64,000 nt of DNA from Sepiola atlantica (taxonomy: Eukaryota; Mollusca; Cephalopoda; Sepiida; Sepiolidae), in NCBI GenBank assembly GCA_963556195.1, contig OY744520.1:8293491-8357490 (forward strand), written 5' to 3'. Made by a program: the position numbers and the translations under genes. Below the pieces are notes generated by a model. The model was not told the DNA's origin and ran no database searches. It saw nothing but the letters and a program-made list of their open reading frames with translations. Of the stretch, positions 42,185-53,243 are shown in pieces. Numbering within the stretch: position 1 is the stretch's first letter; each line of letters opens with the position of its first letter.

Positions 42185-42910
42185 ATACACACACCAACTG
42201 TACCTATCCGCGTTTCTTGGACGTCTTTTATTTTACTTTTTGTTAGCTTTGGGAGAGGGGAGCAAATTATTAATTTTTTTAGTAGGATTGGAATTTTTTA
42301 ATTTAAATTTAATTATCACGGTATTATTAATTGAACCCAATTATTATTAAACTATAACTAATGTTTGTTCAGTTAATGTAGTTTAAAAATTATAGGATGT
42401 AAATAGCGTCCAAAACTTTCACTCTTTTAATACATGAGAATTTGCTAAGAATTTTAAAGCCAGAAATAACTTTCTATCCAACAGTTTAAATGCTTCCAAA
42501 TTCCTTTCAAATTTCAAAAAATCGAGAAATATTTTTTTTAGGAAGCAGCAGAAGCAGCGCATGTTGTTTATCGACGCTCAATTGAACGAATGCTAAAATC
42601 AGCAACTTCTTTCAACCAATCACAAAGGGCAAAAATATTCACCTCCGAATTTTGCACGTAATATAAAAAACCAAACACTAGTGTTTTCTTTCTTTTCTCC
42701 ATTTTCTTTCAGATCTGATGCACGTGAGAATGTACCTCAAAACCGTCTCAGCCCTTGGGCCGATGAAAAATAGCACATGCGATGAGAGACATTCACAAAC
42801 TACTGTAGGCACGGTGACAGCATATACACATTGCTCACCAAACTCACGTACACACAAGTTCATGCAGACACTCTCACTAACTACACACTGGGACTTGGGC
42901 GAGAGGTGAG
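42185..42910. other. unrecognised segment between the hAT element and the LINE
   Basis: AT-rich to 42660. A more GC-balanced part at 42700-42910 (gatgcacgtgagaatgtacc, gcacggtgacagcatat) looks like a repeat body, but no family is identified. Confidence 0.3.
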
Positions 42911-43202
42911 ATAAAAGTCCCTTTTTGAGATGTCGCTAGACATGATGGAGTTCAATCATCTAGTGTGACTTCAGTCTGCAGTGAGAAGTTTTGAAGATTA
43001 GGGGTTTGTTGAGTCCTAGCTTGAGTTCAAGTTGAACCGCTGGGCAAGCAGTTTAGCTTCATCAGTTGCTGTGCAGTCGACATCATGGAGGTTTGAATGC
43101 GGGCGAATTATTAATTGCCCATTATTCATCACACTATTTTCCAGAAATTGCGAGTTCCAAATTTCTACGACTCAATGCGGTTTCTGGTCATCTCATTATA
43201 CC

Positions 43203-43211
43203 TACTCTTTG
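43203..43211. repeat. target-site duplication tactctttg, left
   Basis: The nonamer tactctttg here is repeated exactly at 43588-43596, immediately after the SINE tail. Confidence 0.85.
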
Positions 43212-43587
43212 GTTCTTGGCCTTTTGGCTAAGATCAAAGTGTAGTATCTGTTCCGATGGATACTACACCCCATAAACTGGTATTGTCTTGGCCTTCAGGG
43301 CTTGATTTACACGGGCTATGGGTCGGTCCTGTGCAGTTCTAGGAGGTCCACCCTCCCAGGCTTTGCCTCCCCTCGTTGGGGAGGAGTAAGTATTGCTTAC
43401 TGCCTGAGACGCCCCTACCAGGGAATGCCGACGGGGCTGCCCAGGCAATTTTTAATGGCCAGAGTGCTCACTTTCTCGGGCGCTGGCTTTTCAAACCCCA
43501 CTTTCCCGACCCTACCTTGAGTCACATCTTGTGGGAGTAAGATAAAACTGGCCTTGTGCCTAACCTCCTGGAGAGGAGGTAAATAAA
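43212..43587 (+). mobile_element. SINE with U2 snRNA-derived head (376 bp)
   Basis: The head, gttcttggccttttggctaa then gatcaaagtgtagtatctgttc, matches about 40 nt of the U2 snRNA 5' end, with one extra A and a few changes. The U2 sequence then gives way to a perfect 10-bp hairpin, gtgtagtatc (43239-43248) paired with gatactacac (43259-43268). The GC-richer body has no U2 similarity. The 3' end is gaggaggtaaataaa, and a 9-bp target duplication (tactctttg) flanks the element. Together these indicate LINE-mobilised retroposition. snRNA-headed SINEs have been described in a few animals; this family is not one I know. Confidence 0.82.
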
Positions 43588-44347
43588 TACTCTTTGCTGC
43601 GGCTATTACACTCTTACAATGATTTCTTAATGTTATAAACTTTTGTCTATTTGCATTAGACGTATAGCGGTTGAATCGGCGGAATGCTTGCTTGCTGCTT
43701 ATGCAAATTGCACAATAGCAGCTGCACACATTATGGAGAGTGAGGCTTGCTATAGAATTTCTGGATGGGGACATGTGCTTCAATGCCTGCCTTCACCCAT
43801 TCAGTTTCCTCATTTACACATTGTTCAACAGGGAGAGAAAAAGTGTTACTCCATGGGGCGTCTCTGATGTTATCTCTGATAGATTCCTAATCTGCCAGTT
43901 TGTAGTATCTAGTCGTTTTGAGCAACGGTCCTTAGCTTGAGGTCAAAGGTTTAGGGTGATATCAACCATTAACACAAGGTGATCAGCATTCCCAAATGGA
44001 CTATGAGCATCCGTCACACAAGCCTCAGACAGTGTAGTCAAGAATAGATCGAGAAGTGAGGCTTGCTGATCCTCACGATCAGGGAGGCGGGTTGAGAAAG
44101 TGACAGTCTGTCAAAGGGAATATGCAATAGAGAAACTATGCGTTCTGTTACCAGCTGCGTCTGTATAGCTCGAGAAACTAAACCAATCTCTGTGGTCAAT
44201 ATTAAAATTCCCAAATACATGTATTTGGGCGCTTGGATCTAAGGAAAGTGCTGCATCAATACTATCGGAGACATAGTTAAGCAGAGTACAGTCCTGGGTC
44301 AAAAGAGAATGGTAGAGGAAGTATAAGGAACTAACGCTGTGTTGTAA

Positions 44348-44389
44348 AGTTAATCTAAAGCACATGTAGGTTAATCTAAAGCACATGTA
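44348..44389. repeat. 21-bp in-frame tandem duplication in LINE endonuclease
   Basis: gttaatctaaagcacatgtag occurs twice head-to-tail and duplicates seven residues (YMCFRLT) of the endonuclease. Confidence 0.92.
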
Positions 44390-44534
44390 GGCCTGACCAT
44401 CTGATTCTAGACTATGTTCTCTAGTCAAAGGGAGGGTGTTGCAAATATAGACTCTGAGTCCATGCATATGCTTGTCTGAGTCTTTACGGCAGAGTATGAG
44501 GTATTTGGTCATGTAAAAGCGATTAGAGGAGATT

Positions 44535-46495
44535 GATTAGTGTAGGTTAGTTTCACTAGAAGAAATGATACTACATCATCGAGATTAGTCCTGTAGCGGT
44601 TACATGAAAGATCTAGTTTTGTTTATACGTACGCACAATATTTTGCATTATGTTGAGTTGTAATTTGGTCAGCGTATTGATACATAGGCGATTAGTACAC
44701 CACTAAAATGCACACTGGAAGTTTGCTGATTTCCGCCCACAGCTGGATGCACGCGAAATACAACAGTTTCTCTCTTCCCTTTTCATCATCATGGTGACGA
44801 GGGGTGGGAATAAATTCAAGACCTGAAACTATATTACATCTCTGCCGACCTTGCAACTCTCTTTATGTTCCAGTGTTCCTTCGAATAAAAGTTAATACCT
44901 ATTTGGTTGTAAAGATGTTGGTCTTATTTATGGAAGATGGTGACCCTTTTTCTTGTTCAATATTTTATTTTAGCCAGATGCAGCCAGATACAACTAACTC
45001 TACCACGTTATGTTCTTCATCGTGACATTCTTCCAAACGAATCATCCACTAATGTCCTAAGCCATCGGATATTTGTGAAAGAGAGCCTCAAGGGAGGAGC
45101 CGATTTGATTGATTTTTTTTTTTGGGGGGGGGTCTGGTTTTATCATTTTTCTTTTTATTGTCATCGTCATTTATATTGATAATAGATATGTTAGGGTTAG
45201 GGTAAGTGTTAGATAGACTGGGTTGGACAAAGTGGGTGTTTGTTGAGTGCCAGAAGACAAAGTTCACACAAGTAGACTATTAGCCGAGTCTTTATCCATG
45301 GGGTTGTGGCCTTGTGAAAGCGCACCGGAGATAAGTTCAGGGTCTTATTCATAAGAGTTAGGGCTCCTGTACTACCAATCAGAAGCAGACAATCCGTCAA
45401 ACCTGTACACTCAACCTGTCAGACAAGAGCGGCTCAGACCAGTCATGTGAAACTAAGTGACTAACAAATATCCCCAAGTTGCCCAGATAGAGAGAAAGAG
45501 ATAGTTAGGAAACAAAGTCAAGCACTGGGTGTCTTTGAGGAGTCCCAGTGATAGTACCTCTGCACTTACCTAGTAGACAAAGAAGGAGTGCTAAAGTTGG
45601 GCGATAGGCAGAGCCTATCTATTCCTTAAGCAATTTGTTTTGTTTGAGTCTCCATTTTGAATCAGCTGTACTACTTGGCATTGCTTGGGAGTCTTTTTGT
45701 AAGAATGAGGATATATTATCTCCTATCTTATTGTTCAACACACGAAATGAATGAACGAAATAACGAAACCTTTTTACACCAACAACGAAAGGAGTCTATT
45801 CATATATAAGGTTACCTATACCGTTTGGTATAGGTGGAAGAAACTTTAGACAGTGTCTGAAAGAAGGAGTTAAAATAAGTTCTTAATTCAAATATCTTCA
45901 GGCGAAGATAGCAGGTGCCATGAGCATCCAGTGGACAAGGAGGCAGGAGAGAGGCTGCGGCAATCATCGTCTGATCATTGTCTGCAACATCCCAAGGGAG
46001 CTCAAGCAGTCCCTTAGAAAACCAATGATATCAATGCGCCCTGCAAGCTGATTGGCTAAACCAGCTCACAGGGACACTGATACGCAATACAAAGTAAATC
46101 TAATTTATGACTGCTACATTTTTACTTTCATTTTTGTTTTGTCTTTTTTCTTTTTAAATTGCATAAATACCTTAGAGTACTTTTTGTTTGATCAGATAAT
46201 TTTATTAAAAATGATAAAGTTATTTGTAATAGTATTTTCAATAAAACATATTCCACTTAATAAAACGAAATTTGTTGAAATTTTAAAACTGTTCTATTGT
46301 TGTTTTTACACATTTTCTCTTCTAGAAATTTTAGTCAATAAATTTCTTAGCTAAAACTTTTGCAATTAAATTAAATTGGAAAAATCAGTTGTTGTCTGCT
46401 TCTTATTTACACATATAAAAGAGCTGTATTAATACTACTATTTCTACTTCAAGGTTTGAGTAATTGCAGAAGTTATAAACACTAACATTATTTCT
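44535..46495. other. intergenic sequence, no gene recognised
   Basis: Mixed composition. 44640-45060 and 45280-45640 are GC-moderate and probably repeat-derived, but no protein motif is recognised. A short ttagggttagggtaag lies at about 45190. G-rich tract at 45122-45130. 46100-46500 is AT-rich. Confidence 0.35.
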
Positions 46496-46499
46496 TCTG

Positions 46500-46760
46500 G
46501 CAGCCCTGCAAGGTGGTTTGGTCATATGATGGCCAATCAACCGACCCTTGAAGAACTACTTCCAGACGCTTAGGGAATTACAGAGAGTTCACAGAGAGCT
46601 ACCTGGCACTAATGAAGAAAGACGTCCTCTCTCTTGCCTCTATCATCGAGCAAAGCTATCTTCACTTGAAGATATATTGTTCAAAGGAGCCTTTCGGCAG
46701 CCAACAAACTTTCTTACTGTTTTACTTCCTTCACTGTGATGCTATGTTAACTGTCAGCTA
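46500..46760 (+). other. unrecognised segment with a short open frame
   Basis: A 63-codon frame (46548-46739) begins MKNYFQTLRELQRVHRELP. It is more GC-rich than its surroundings and could be an old retroposed or transposon fragment. I cannot assign it. Confidence 0.25.
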
Positions 46761-46764
46761 CCTA

Positions 46765-48025
46765 CACCCAACAGTGTAGGTCACTCAAATAAATATATTA
46801 TGGCAGTCATCTTAGATTCTTTACTCCTCCGAACGGTCCCACCTTTTCATCCCGTTTTCCTGAAATTATTAAAAGATGTTACAGCATCTGGGATATTTTT
46901 ATTAATATTTTATTAATAATATTTCACAGTATTATATTTACTGATTTGGTATGTGAAAGATCTTTTCAAAAATAAATAGATTTTGTGAAGATTCGTAACC
47001 CAAATATTGTCTTCACTTGTTTGTTTTTGTTCATACTTTCTTTCACTATTCCGGTTTTTCTACATTGCTATCAGCCTTCATAAATACCCAGATACTTATT
47101 TACCAGCAATGCTTCAAGCAAACTACCATTCACTTTCATATTATTTGGTATTTATAAAAAGGCTTTTTTATTCCTTTCGTTATACGACCGTTTGTTGTTA
47201 CGAAATATTATAGAAGTTTGTTTTACAGTCCATGCAAAGATAGGCTCCTGTAAAATGACATCCCACGTATTGGTGACTTTATGCTCATGATAACTTATAT
47301 AGAATTATCATAAAGATACATTTTAAGAAAATACTGATGTAACTAAACCAAATTATATTTAAAAATTTATTTTCAAATATGTTTCAAGTATAGAAATTTG
47401 TAATTGGAAGAGAAAAAAGTTCAACTTCAAAAAAATGTTTGGAACTTTAAATTTTGTGTCTTTAAGAAGTCTGCACTGTGAGTAATCCCCCCTCCTCCCT
47501 GTTGCAACCGCCACCCCCATACTATGGCACTGTTTATAGTCTTGTTACCATTAATAAAAGAAACCAAAAAATAATTTGTTTTTAATTAGTTTAGACAAGC
47601 TTTATTTATCTTTTTGCTATTATAGGCCTACTAGATCAGTATTTGTTATATATATTATTTAATATTTATGAAAACATTTTGGAAATTCCAAGAGGGTTTA
47701 ATAAATATTTAATAATATATAGAACAAATGTTTTTACAAGTATAGGAAATTATTATTAATTCAAAACATTTTTATTTAGAACTAGCAGGGCCCATGTCTT
47801 GGCGTTGCCCGGGGGGAATATAAAAGAATGATTTAACTATCAAGTTCCGATGCTTCTACACAATACGAACCGAACTAAACCTATTTTGCAAACTAAAACT
47901 AAAACTTAGTTTAGTGTTAGGTTAGAGTAAAAAATTTTTTTAAATAGTTCATATAGATTGTTCGGTGAAGTTTGTTTTACTTAGCCAAACACGAGTATTT
48001 TTCATCATGGTCGAATTTTCTTTTG
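46765..48025. other. AT-rich intergenic stretch
   Basis: No gene is seen. A C-rich patch lies at 47485-47520. At 47785-47825 the phrase agggcccatgtcttggcgttgcccgg resembles the start of a dispersed repeat. Confidence 0.35.
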
Positions 48026-48029
48026 TCAA

Positions 48030-48342
48030 GTACAGTTTTTGAACCCGACAAAACCGACTTTTTGTTCGTTATGTTCCAGCCGTCTACGTAAAAAGCCGGA
48101 AGATACCAAAATGAAACCCCTGTTCTTTACAATCGTTAGTTTATTGAGAAAGAAGCACAAAATCGTGAAAGAAAATAAATAAAAAATGTAACTTTTAAGT
48201 TTCCCGTGAAAAAAAATATATTGCATTGAATTTCTTTGTTAAAAAATATTTCTACATTCGACAGCTCATTATTATTTTTCATTCGGATTTTTCTGTATTT
48301 CTGTGTCGGCAAAAGTCGGTTTTGTGTGGTGCAAAACTGTAC
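48030..48342. mobile_element. MITE-like inverted-repeat element (313 bp)
   Basis: The left end gtacagtttttgaacccgac, then aaaaccgactttt, matches the reverse complement of the right end, gtacagttttgcaccacac, then aaaaccgactttt, over about 33 bp. No coding capacity. Confidence 0.75.
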
Positions 48343-48344
48343 CG

Positions 48345-49245
48345 GTGCAAAATATTGTAATTAATTTTTTAAATAAAATATTTGTATAAGTAAATTAAAG
48401 ACTTTGAATTAAAAATTTAATATACAAAAACAATGTTCATTCCTAGTTTAGTGATAATGTAAATATAATCTATTCTGTTCGCAACACGGGAAGGTTAAAT
48501 CGTTCTCATTTGAGTCAATTAGCAATGAAGGAATTAGTAAGAAAAGTTATAAAATGATTTAGCTCACTACGACTGACGGTTTGGAATATCTGACGTACAA
48601 TCTGATATTCCTATTTTTAAGTGCTAAGGTAAAAAGTGTGCCAGCGATGTTTGTTTAAAAGATGAAATAATCATGTTATTTTTTTTAAATAAGTAAATTT
48701 TCTTTTTTTTTATTATCATAAAAGAAGAAAAGAGAGTTCTTTGCATTGTTGGAAGCAAGCTCTTCCTAATACGTGTTTTAGGAAAATATTTGACCATTTC
48801 TTCGACATGTAAATATTATTACATTAAGTCCAAGATATCTGCTTCATCCAAATACGTCTTGACTTTCAAGAAATTAAGAAAATGGTCAAGATTAAAAAAA
48901 AACTGATTTAGGTGATTCTTTTTATGTTAAATTTATATGCGAAATTGATCCCCTACTCTAAATTCAAATTGATTTTTTTAATTTTGTTTATTTTTACTGC
49001 TAAGTTTTTCAAACTGTTTACATCTAATCACCAAAACATGTAGAATCTCATTTTTTCTTTTCGGAGACAATAATACCAAAGGTTTTGTAAAATTCAAAGA
49101 TTCAAAAAGAGAATTTAATTTTGCTTAAACTATAGACTTAGGTAGCATTTGTATCAGCAACAGATGTGAGGTCTGCATTTGTCAATTAAATTTTTATTTA
49201 AACTTGTTTCCCTATCAAATAAAGTAGATTTACATTTTTTATTTT
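48345..49245. other. AT-rich intergenic stretch, nothing recognised
   Basis: No gene or clear repeat is seen. Confidence 0.4.
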
Positions 49246-49247
49246 AA

Positions 49248-49255
49248 TTTATTTT
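49248..49255. repeat. target-site duplication tttatttt, left
   Basis: An identical octamer follows the element at 50522-50529. Confidence 0.75.
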
Positions 49256-50521
49256 GGCAAACCAGAAAAACATTCGACTCTAAGTCAGCAACAAATCGTG
49301 AAAGCTCAGATTCTGTGCCTAATATTAAAATTTCCGTAATCGAACTTAGTAGTTTTGTTTTCTTAATACTGAAATATTAGAAAGTAACAAAACTTTATTT
49401 AATAAAATAATAAACTATGCACAGTATAGTAGATGGTGTGTAAACTGCAGATGAAGTTCGTTTGCATAGTACTTTGTTGCAAACTTTACGTCTGGAAACA
49501 GATGGGAGAAAGAAAACTTTGGAATGGTTGGCCCATCAAGGCCTAATAGCAAATTCTTGTATTTGTTCGATTTGCCCAACACCTACTAGAATGACTCTAC
49601 AGAACAAAGATATCCGGGCAATGTGTGATGGTTCATATTGGAAATGTCCAACATGTAAGAAAACGAAGTCGTGCGGGTGGAATCTTTCTTTGAGCTGTCC
49701 ACATTCCTCTGAATAAACTCATACAAATAAACGTCAGCATGGAAACGGGCGTTAGCACCAGAAGTCGTCAGAACTGGTTCAATTACATCAGAAGCATATG
49801 TGCAATGTCATTGATTGATAATTCGGTTGAGATAGGTGGTCCTGATAAAACCCTGGAAATTGACGAAAGTAAATTTATGCATCGGAAGTATAATCGAGGA
49901 AGATGACCAATGGGTTCTTGGTTTGGTGGAGCAAGAAACAAATGTAACAATGATGGTGCCAGTCAATAGTAGAGATTCCGAAACTCTGTTACCAATAATT
50001 TGGCGATTTGTGAGGTCTGGCACCAGAATAATTACTGATGGATGGCGGACCTACAATGGCCTACCTAATCATAGTGTGGTAAATCACTTGTATAATTTTG
50101 TGGATCCCAATGAGCAGACGATCCACACTAATCGTGTAGAAGGCTCATGGAGCCACGTTAAAGGAACATTTAGATCGATGCGCGGAACTAGTCGAGAACA
50201 TTTCAACAGCTAGTAGCAGGAGTTTTTCTGGCATCACCGAGTTAAAACAAATTACTATTATGATTTCAATGTTTAAAAAAAAATTTTTCTTATATTTCCC
50301 CAAAGAAAACATTTTATTATATTTTTATATTTAAAATCAGAAAACAACATATGTGAATAATTATTTTTGTAAAAAAAAATATTTAAATTAAAAATTTGAC
50401 TAGTCAATTTTACCTTGATTACTTATTTTTAACCAAAAACGGAAATCTTTAATATTAGGTACAGAATCTGAGCCTTCACCATTTGCTGTTGACTCAGAGT
50501 CGAATGTCTTTCTTGTTTGCC
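49256..50521 (+). mobile_element. Merlin (IS1595/ISXO2-like) DNA transposon, 1266 bp, near full length
   Basis: The ends are ggcaaac-agaaa-acattcg in inverted orientation. Similarity continues about 80 bp (gactctaagtcagcaacaaa, gctcagattctgt-cctaat, attaaaatttccgt). Perfect 8-bp flanks tttatttt match the target duplication length of Merlin. The inside carries a plus-strand transposase with recognisable catalytic motifs but with frame breaks. Its termini differ entirely from those of the element at 10065, so two Merlin families occur in the window. Confidence 0.9.
49462..50213 (+). pseudogene. Merlin/ISXO2-like DDE transposase, frameshifted
   Basis: The N-terminal part (49462-49716) has CICSICPTPTRM and YWKCPTCKKTKS, a zinc-ribbon layout. 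It is followed by stops. The catalytic domain begins near 49847 with TLEIDESKFMHRKYNRGR (first catalytic Asp), changes frame at about 49905, and continues WVLGLVEQETN, then GTRIITDGWRTYNGL (second Asp), VNHLYNFVDP and HTNRVEGSWSHVKG (final catalytic Glu). This is the ISXO2-like DDE domain, which cuts and joins transposon ends. At least one frameshift and two or more stops make the copy a pseudogene. The catalytic residues themselves remain. Confidence 0.9.
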
Positions 50522-50529
50522 TTTATTTT

Positions 50530-50533
50530 TTAA

Positions 50534-50564
<31 letters not shown>

Positions 50565-51285
50565 CACTTTATTTCTTGTGCAGAGTTTAAAAAGGTAATT
50601 ATCTCCCTTCCCCTTGATTGGTTCAATAGTCAGGTTATGGGTCTAGTGTTTAGAATTCCATGGTGTCGCTCATGTTTTTTTCTGTTGCTATAAACCGTCA
50701 CCGTATTTCCAGTGAAGCAGGTTTTAGCATTACTCCAAAGCAACTTATTTTTTACTTACAATCGTGTTAAAAAGAATGTTATAGGAGAAAAAACAGAGTA
50801 AATAATAACATTAAATTAGATATAGCGGGTGGAAAAAAAAAATAACTATGTCGGAAAAAATACAATGTGGCCTCCTTATTTTTTCAATTTTCTTATTTTT
50901 TTGATTTTGCTATTTCAGACACTCCAGCCGAGAGATCTTTTTAAGATTCTAACCGCCCATTTAAGTGCAGTTGTTTATATCTCTCTTGCACTTGGTTCAC
51001 CGGGTATATTCGCCAGGTAGTTTTTTAAAAATCTTTTTGATTAGTCCTGTTGCTCCAATAATTACTGGAATGATGGATATCTTCCTAAGATTCCAGTTTC
51101 TTTTCATGTCGTACATAAGACCTTGGTATTTCGTAATCTTTTCCCTTCCTGATCATAGTGGAGCGATCTTCTTTTGAGCCAGTCTACAGAACCTTCCTTA
51201 TTTATATATTCCTGGGATAGTTCATCCAGAAAATATTTAGCACGTTGTTAGTTGGTCCATCGATCCAGTTTTCTGCAATGGAAGG
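50530..51285. other. intergenic stretch with TA repeat
   Basis: A TA run lies at 50536-50556, overlapping the edge of the Merlin duplication. The remainder is unrecognised; 50900-51240 may be part of the LINE that follows. Confidence 0.35.
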
Positions 51286-51289
51286 TCTT

Positions 51290-51395
51290 GGTGTATTTCT
51301 AGGTTCCAATGTCTGTTTATTGTAATTTCTAGGTTCCAATGTCTGTGTTTATTGTAATTTCTAGGTTCCAATGTCTGTGTTTATTGTAATTTAGC
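51290..51395. repeat. 30-32 bp tandem repeat, 3 copies
   Basis: aatttctaggttccaatgtc recurs with aggttccaat at 51301, 51331 and 51363. Confidence 0.95.
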
Positions 51396-51399
51396 TGAA

Positions 51400-51831
51400 C
51401 AACTGGGGTCGCTGGAAGCGGTCTAAAGTCATTAGTTTCGCTGTTGTGAGCAGGCCACGAAAAGGCTGACTTTATCTCCTCCAAAACGAATCTGGCTGAA
51501 ACGTTGCTGGACAGAGGAATGGCAGGCAGCAGATAAATCAAGGTTACACAGATTTGTGAAGGATCCGGATAACCTACCAGGCATGGACCTCCCTCGCCGG
51601 CAGTGGACAATGCTCAATCGCCTCAGGACAGGTGTCAGCCATTTCGCCGCGCCCATGAAAGGATGGGGACTTATGGACTCGGCTGTCTACGACTGTGGTC
51701 ACTCTGAACAGACAGTAGACCAAATCATCGAGTCATGCCTTAAATATCAACCACCCAACGGCGAAGCCGGCATAGCTGCGCTAGACAACAAAACATTAGC
51801 ATGGCTTTTCTCAACTGAGCTGGTGATCTAA
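51400..51831 (+). pseudogene. LINE ORF C-terminal segment (jockey/RTE-like)
   Basis: An open frame at 51556-51831 encodes LPRRQWTMLNRLRTGVSHFA, then WGLMDSAVYDCGHSEQTVDQ. The RRQW-LNRLRTG...W-L--S--C-CG--EQT pattern is the cysteine-containing tail of jockey-like LINE polyproteins. Upstream coding (about 51450-51555, RIWLKRCWTEEWQAADKSR) is in the same frame. It ends in a natural stop. The RT is absent. Confidence 0.75.
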
Positions 51832-51920
51832 CAGTGAGATGCTGTGAAGCAAACGAAAGAAGAAGAAGCTGAACAACTTGCTTCAGGATTGGCTAATAAT
51901 TTTGAAACGACCTTGAACAG

Positions 51921-51981
<61 letters not shown>

Positions 51982-52004
51982 GTTGTTGTTGTTGTTGTTG
52001 TTGT

Positions 52005-52036
<32 letters not shown>

Positions 52037-52037
52037 G
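51921..52037. repeat. compound GT / TTG / TAC microsatellite
   Basis: GT dinucleotides to 51980, then TTG trinucleotides to about 52004, then TAC/ACT trinucleotides. The open frames over it are artefacts. Confidence 0.98.
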
Positions 52038-52139
52038 TGGAAATTTCACCTTTGCTGTCATCATCTATCTGCATAATTTAGTTAATAATATTTCGTTTGA
52101 AATAATACATCTATGTATGGTTTAATTATATTAAGCAAA

Positions 52140-52850
52140 AAATGTATCTTTCTTCTTCCCTAAAAAATAATTGTCATTTGAATATTCTTTAAATAAATAA
52201 AATGAATGTCTTCTTTATTTATTGAAAATTGTAACAATTTATATCTTTTGAAAACAATAAAAATTCTTTCTTCTTATGGTAAAAAATATTTGTCAGCTAA
52301 ATATTTTTTTAAATAAAATTTAATTTAATTTATTTATTGTTACAATTTAAATCGTTTCAAAATAAAGTTTCTTCTGTAAAAATAATTGTCAGCTAAATAT
52401 TTTTTTAAATAAATAAAATTTAATTTAATTTATTTATTGTTACAATTTAAATCGTTTCAAAATAAAGTTTCTTCTGTAAAAATAATTGTCAGCTAAATAT
52501 TTTTTTAAATAAATAACATTTTATTTAATTTATTTATTGTTACAATTTAAATCGTTTAAAAATAAAGTTTCTTCTGTAAAAATAATTGTCAGCTAAATAT
52601 TTTTTAAATAAATGAAACGAATCTCGATTTTATTAAATTACTTTTTTTTTGCATGACGTCATCGGTGATCAGGCAATCCAATCTTTAAAAAGAAGCGAAT
52701 GGGTGAATACGTACAAAAGTTTTAACAGTTTTATTTGATTTATTTATTGTTACAATTGAAATCGTTTCAAAATAAATAGTCTCTTATTTCATAGTGTAAA
52801 TATAATTGTCAGATGAACATTCTTTAAATAAATCTTTGGCGATTGGGCAA
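52140..52850. repeat. 100-bp tandem repeat, about 6-7 copies
   Basis: Copies starting aataaagtttcttctgtaaa occur at 52361, 52461 and 52561, exactly 100 bp apart. Diverged copies flank them (about 52150, 52255, 52770). Each contains aattgtcagctaaatattt and ttatttattgttacaattt. Confidence 0.93.
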
Positions 52851-52854
52851 TCCC

Positions 52855-53100
52855 ATCTTTTAAAAAAGGGGTTGACAGGTGATAATGTACATATGAACAT
52901 GAAATTGCCTTAGCAAGGAGAGTAGAAAGTGGACCTTGGGTTAACTTTCGGCAGCCTCGTAACTCTCGCTTCCCTTATTTTGTCCTGTAGTCCTAACACA
53001 CCATGAGCGATGTTTCTGACAAAGGGGGAAGAATTGTTGTTTTCTGGGTCGGAATCTACTTAATAGTTATTGTTTGCTAGTTTTTTTACCTTGAAGTAGT
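52855..53100. other. unrecognised stretch
   Basis: Mixed composition; nothing recognised. Confidence 0.3.
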
Positions 53101-53104
53101 ATTT

Positions 53105-53165
53105 TTTTTTAGCTCCTTACATCAAGTGGCTTCATGCCTTGTCTGGAGCAATTTCCATTAAAAAA
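53105..53165 (+). repeat. CR1-like LINE 3' terminal fragment
   Basis: agctccttacatcaagtggc, then ttcatgccttgtctggagc, is nearly identical to the minus-strand LINE end at 23958-24000. Confidence 0.8.
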
Positions 53166-53243
53166 AAATTTTTTTCATTTCTGGCAGCTCTTCCAAGCTA
53201 ATTTTGTGGCAGGCTTGTTTTCCATTTTTGCCTCATTTGAAAG

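Larger units (their letters stand above)
42914..44530 (-). pseudogene. CR1-like LINE: endonuclease to RT N terminus, interrupted by a U2-headed SINE
   Basis: Downwards on the minus strand: AP-like endonuclease at 44512-44038, with KHMHGLRVYICNTLP, the IHVFGNFNIDHRDW box (Asp of GDFN changed to Asn), and DAHSPFGNADHLVL near 44000. The linker at 43720-43600 has RRFNRYTSNANRQKF and RNHCKSVIAAAK. The RT fingers begin at 43190-42920. The SINE at 43212-43587 lies between linker and RT. It supplies the 5' half of the same family as 33540-35035. It is inactive because of frame breaks and the missing palm. Confidence 0.85.

Noticed and set aside
43212..43270. A functional U2 snRNA gene
   Set aside because: Only the first 40 nt or so resemble U2. 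The Sm site and downstream stem-loops are absent, and a retroposon tail and target duplication are present.
43263..43520. Small frames within the U2-headed SINE
   Set aside because: Non-coding retroposon body; no homology or conserved start.
45190..45206. Interstitial telomere (TTAGGG)n
   Set aside because: Only two adjacent units plus a degenerate one; chance cannot be excluded.
51828..52125. CV/THTH/TTTT-repeat frames
   Set aside because: Translations of a GT/TTG/TAC compound microsatellite.
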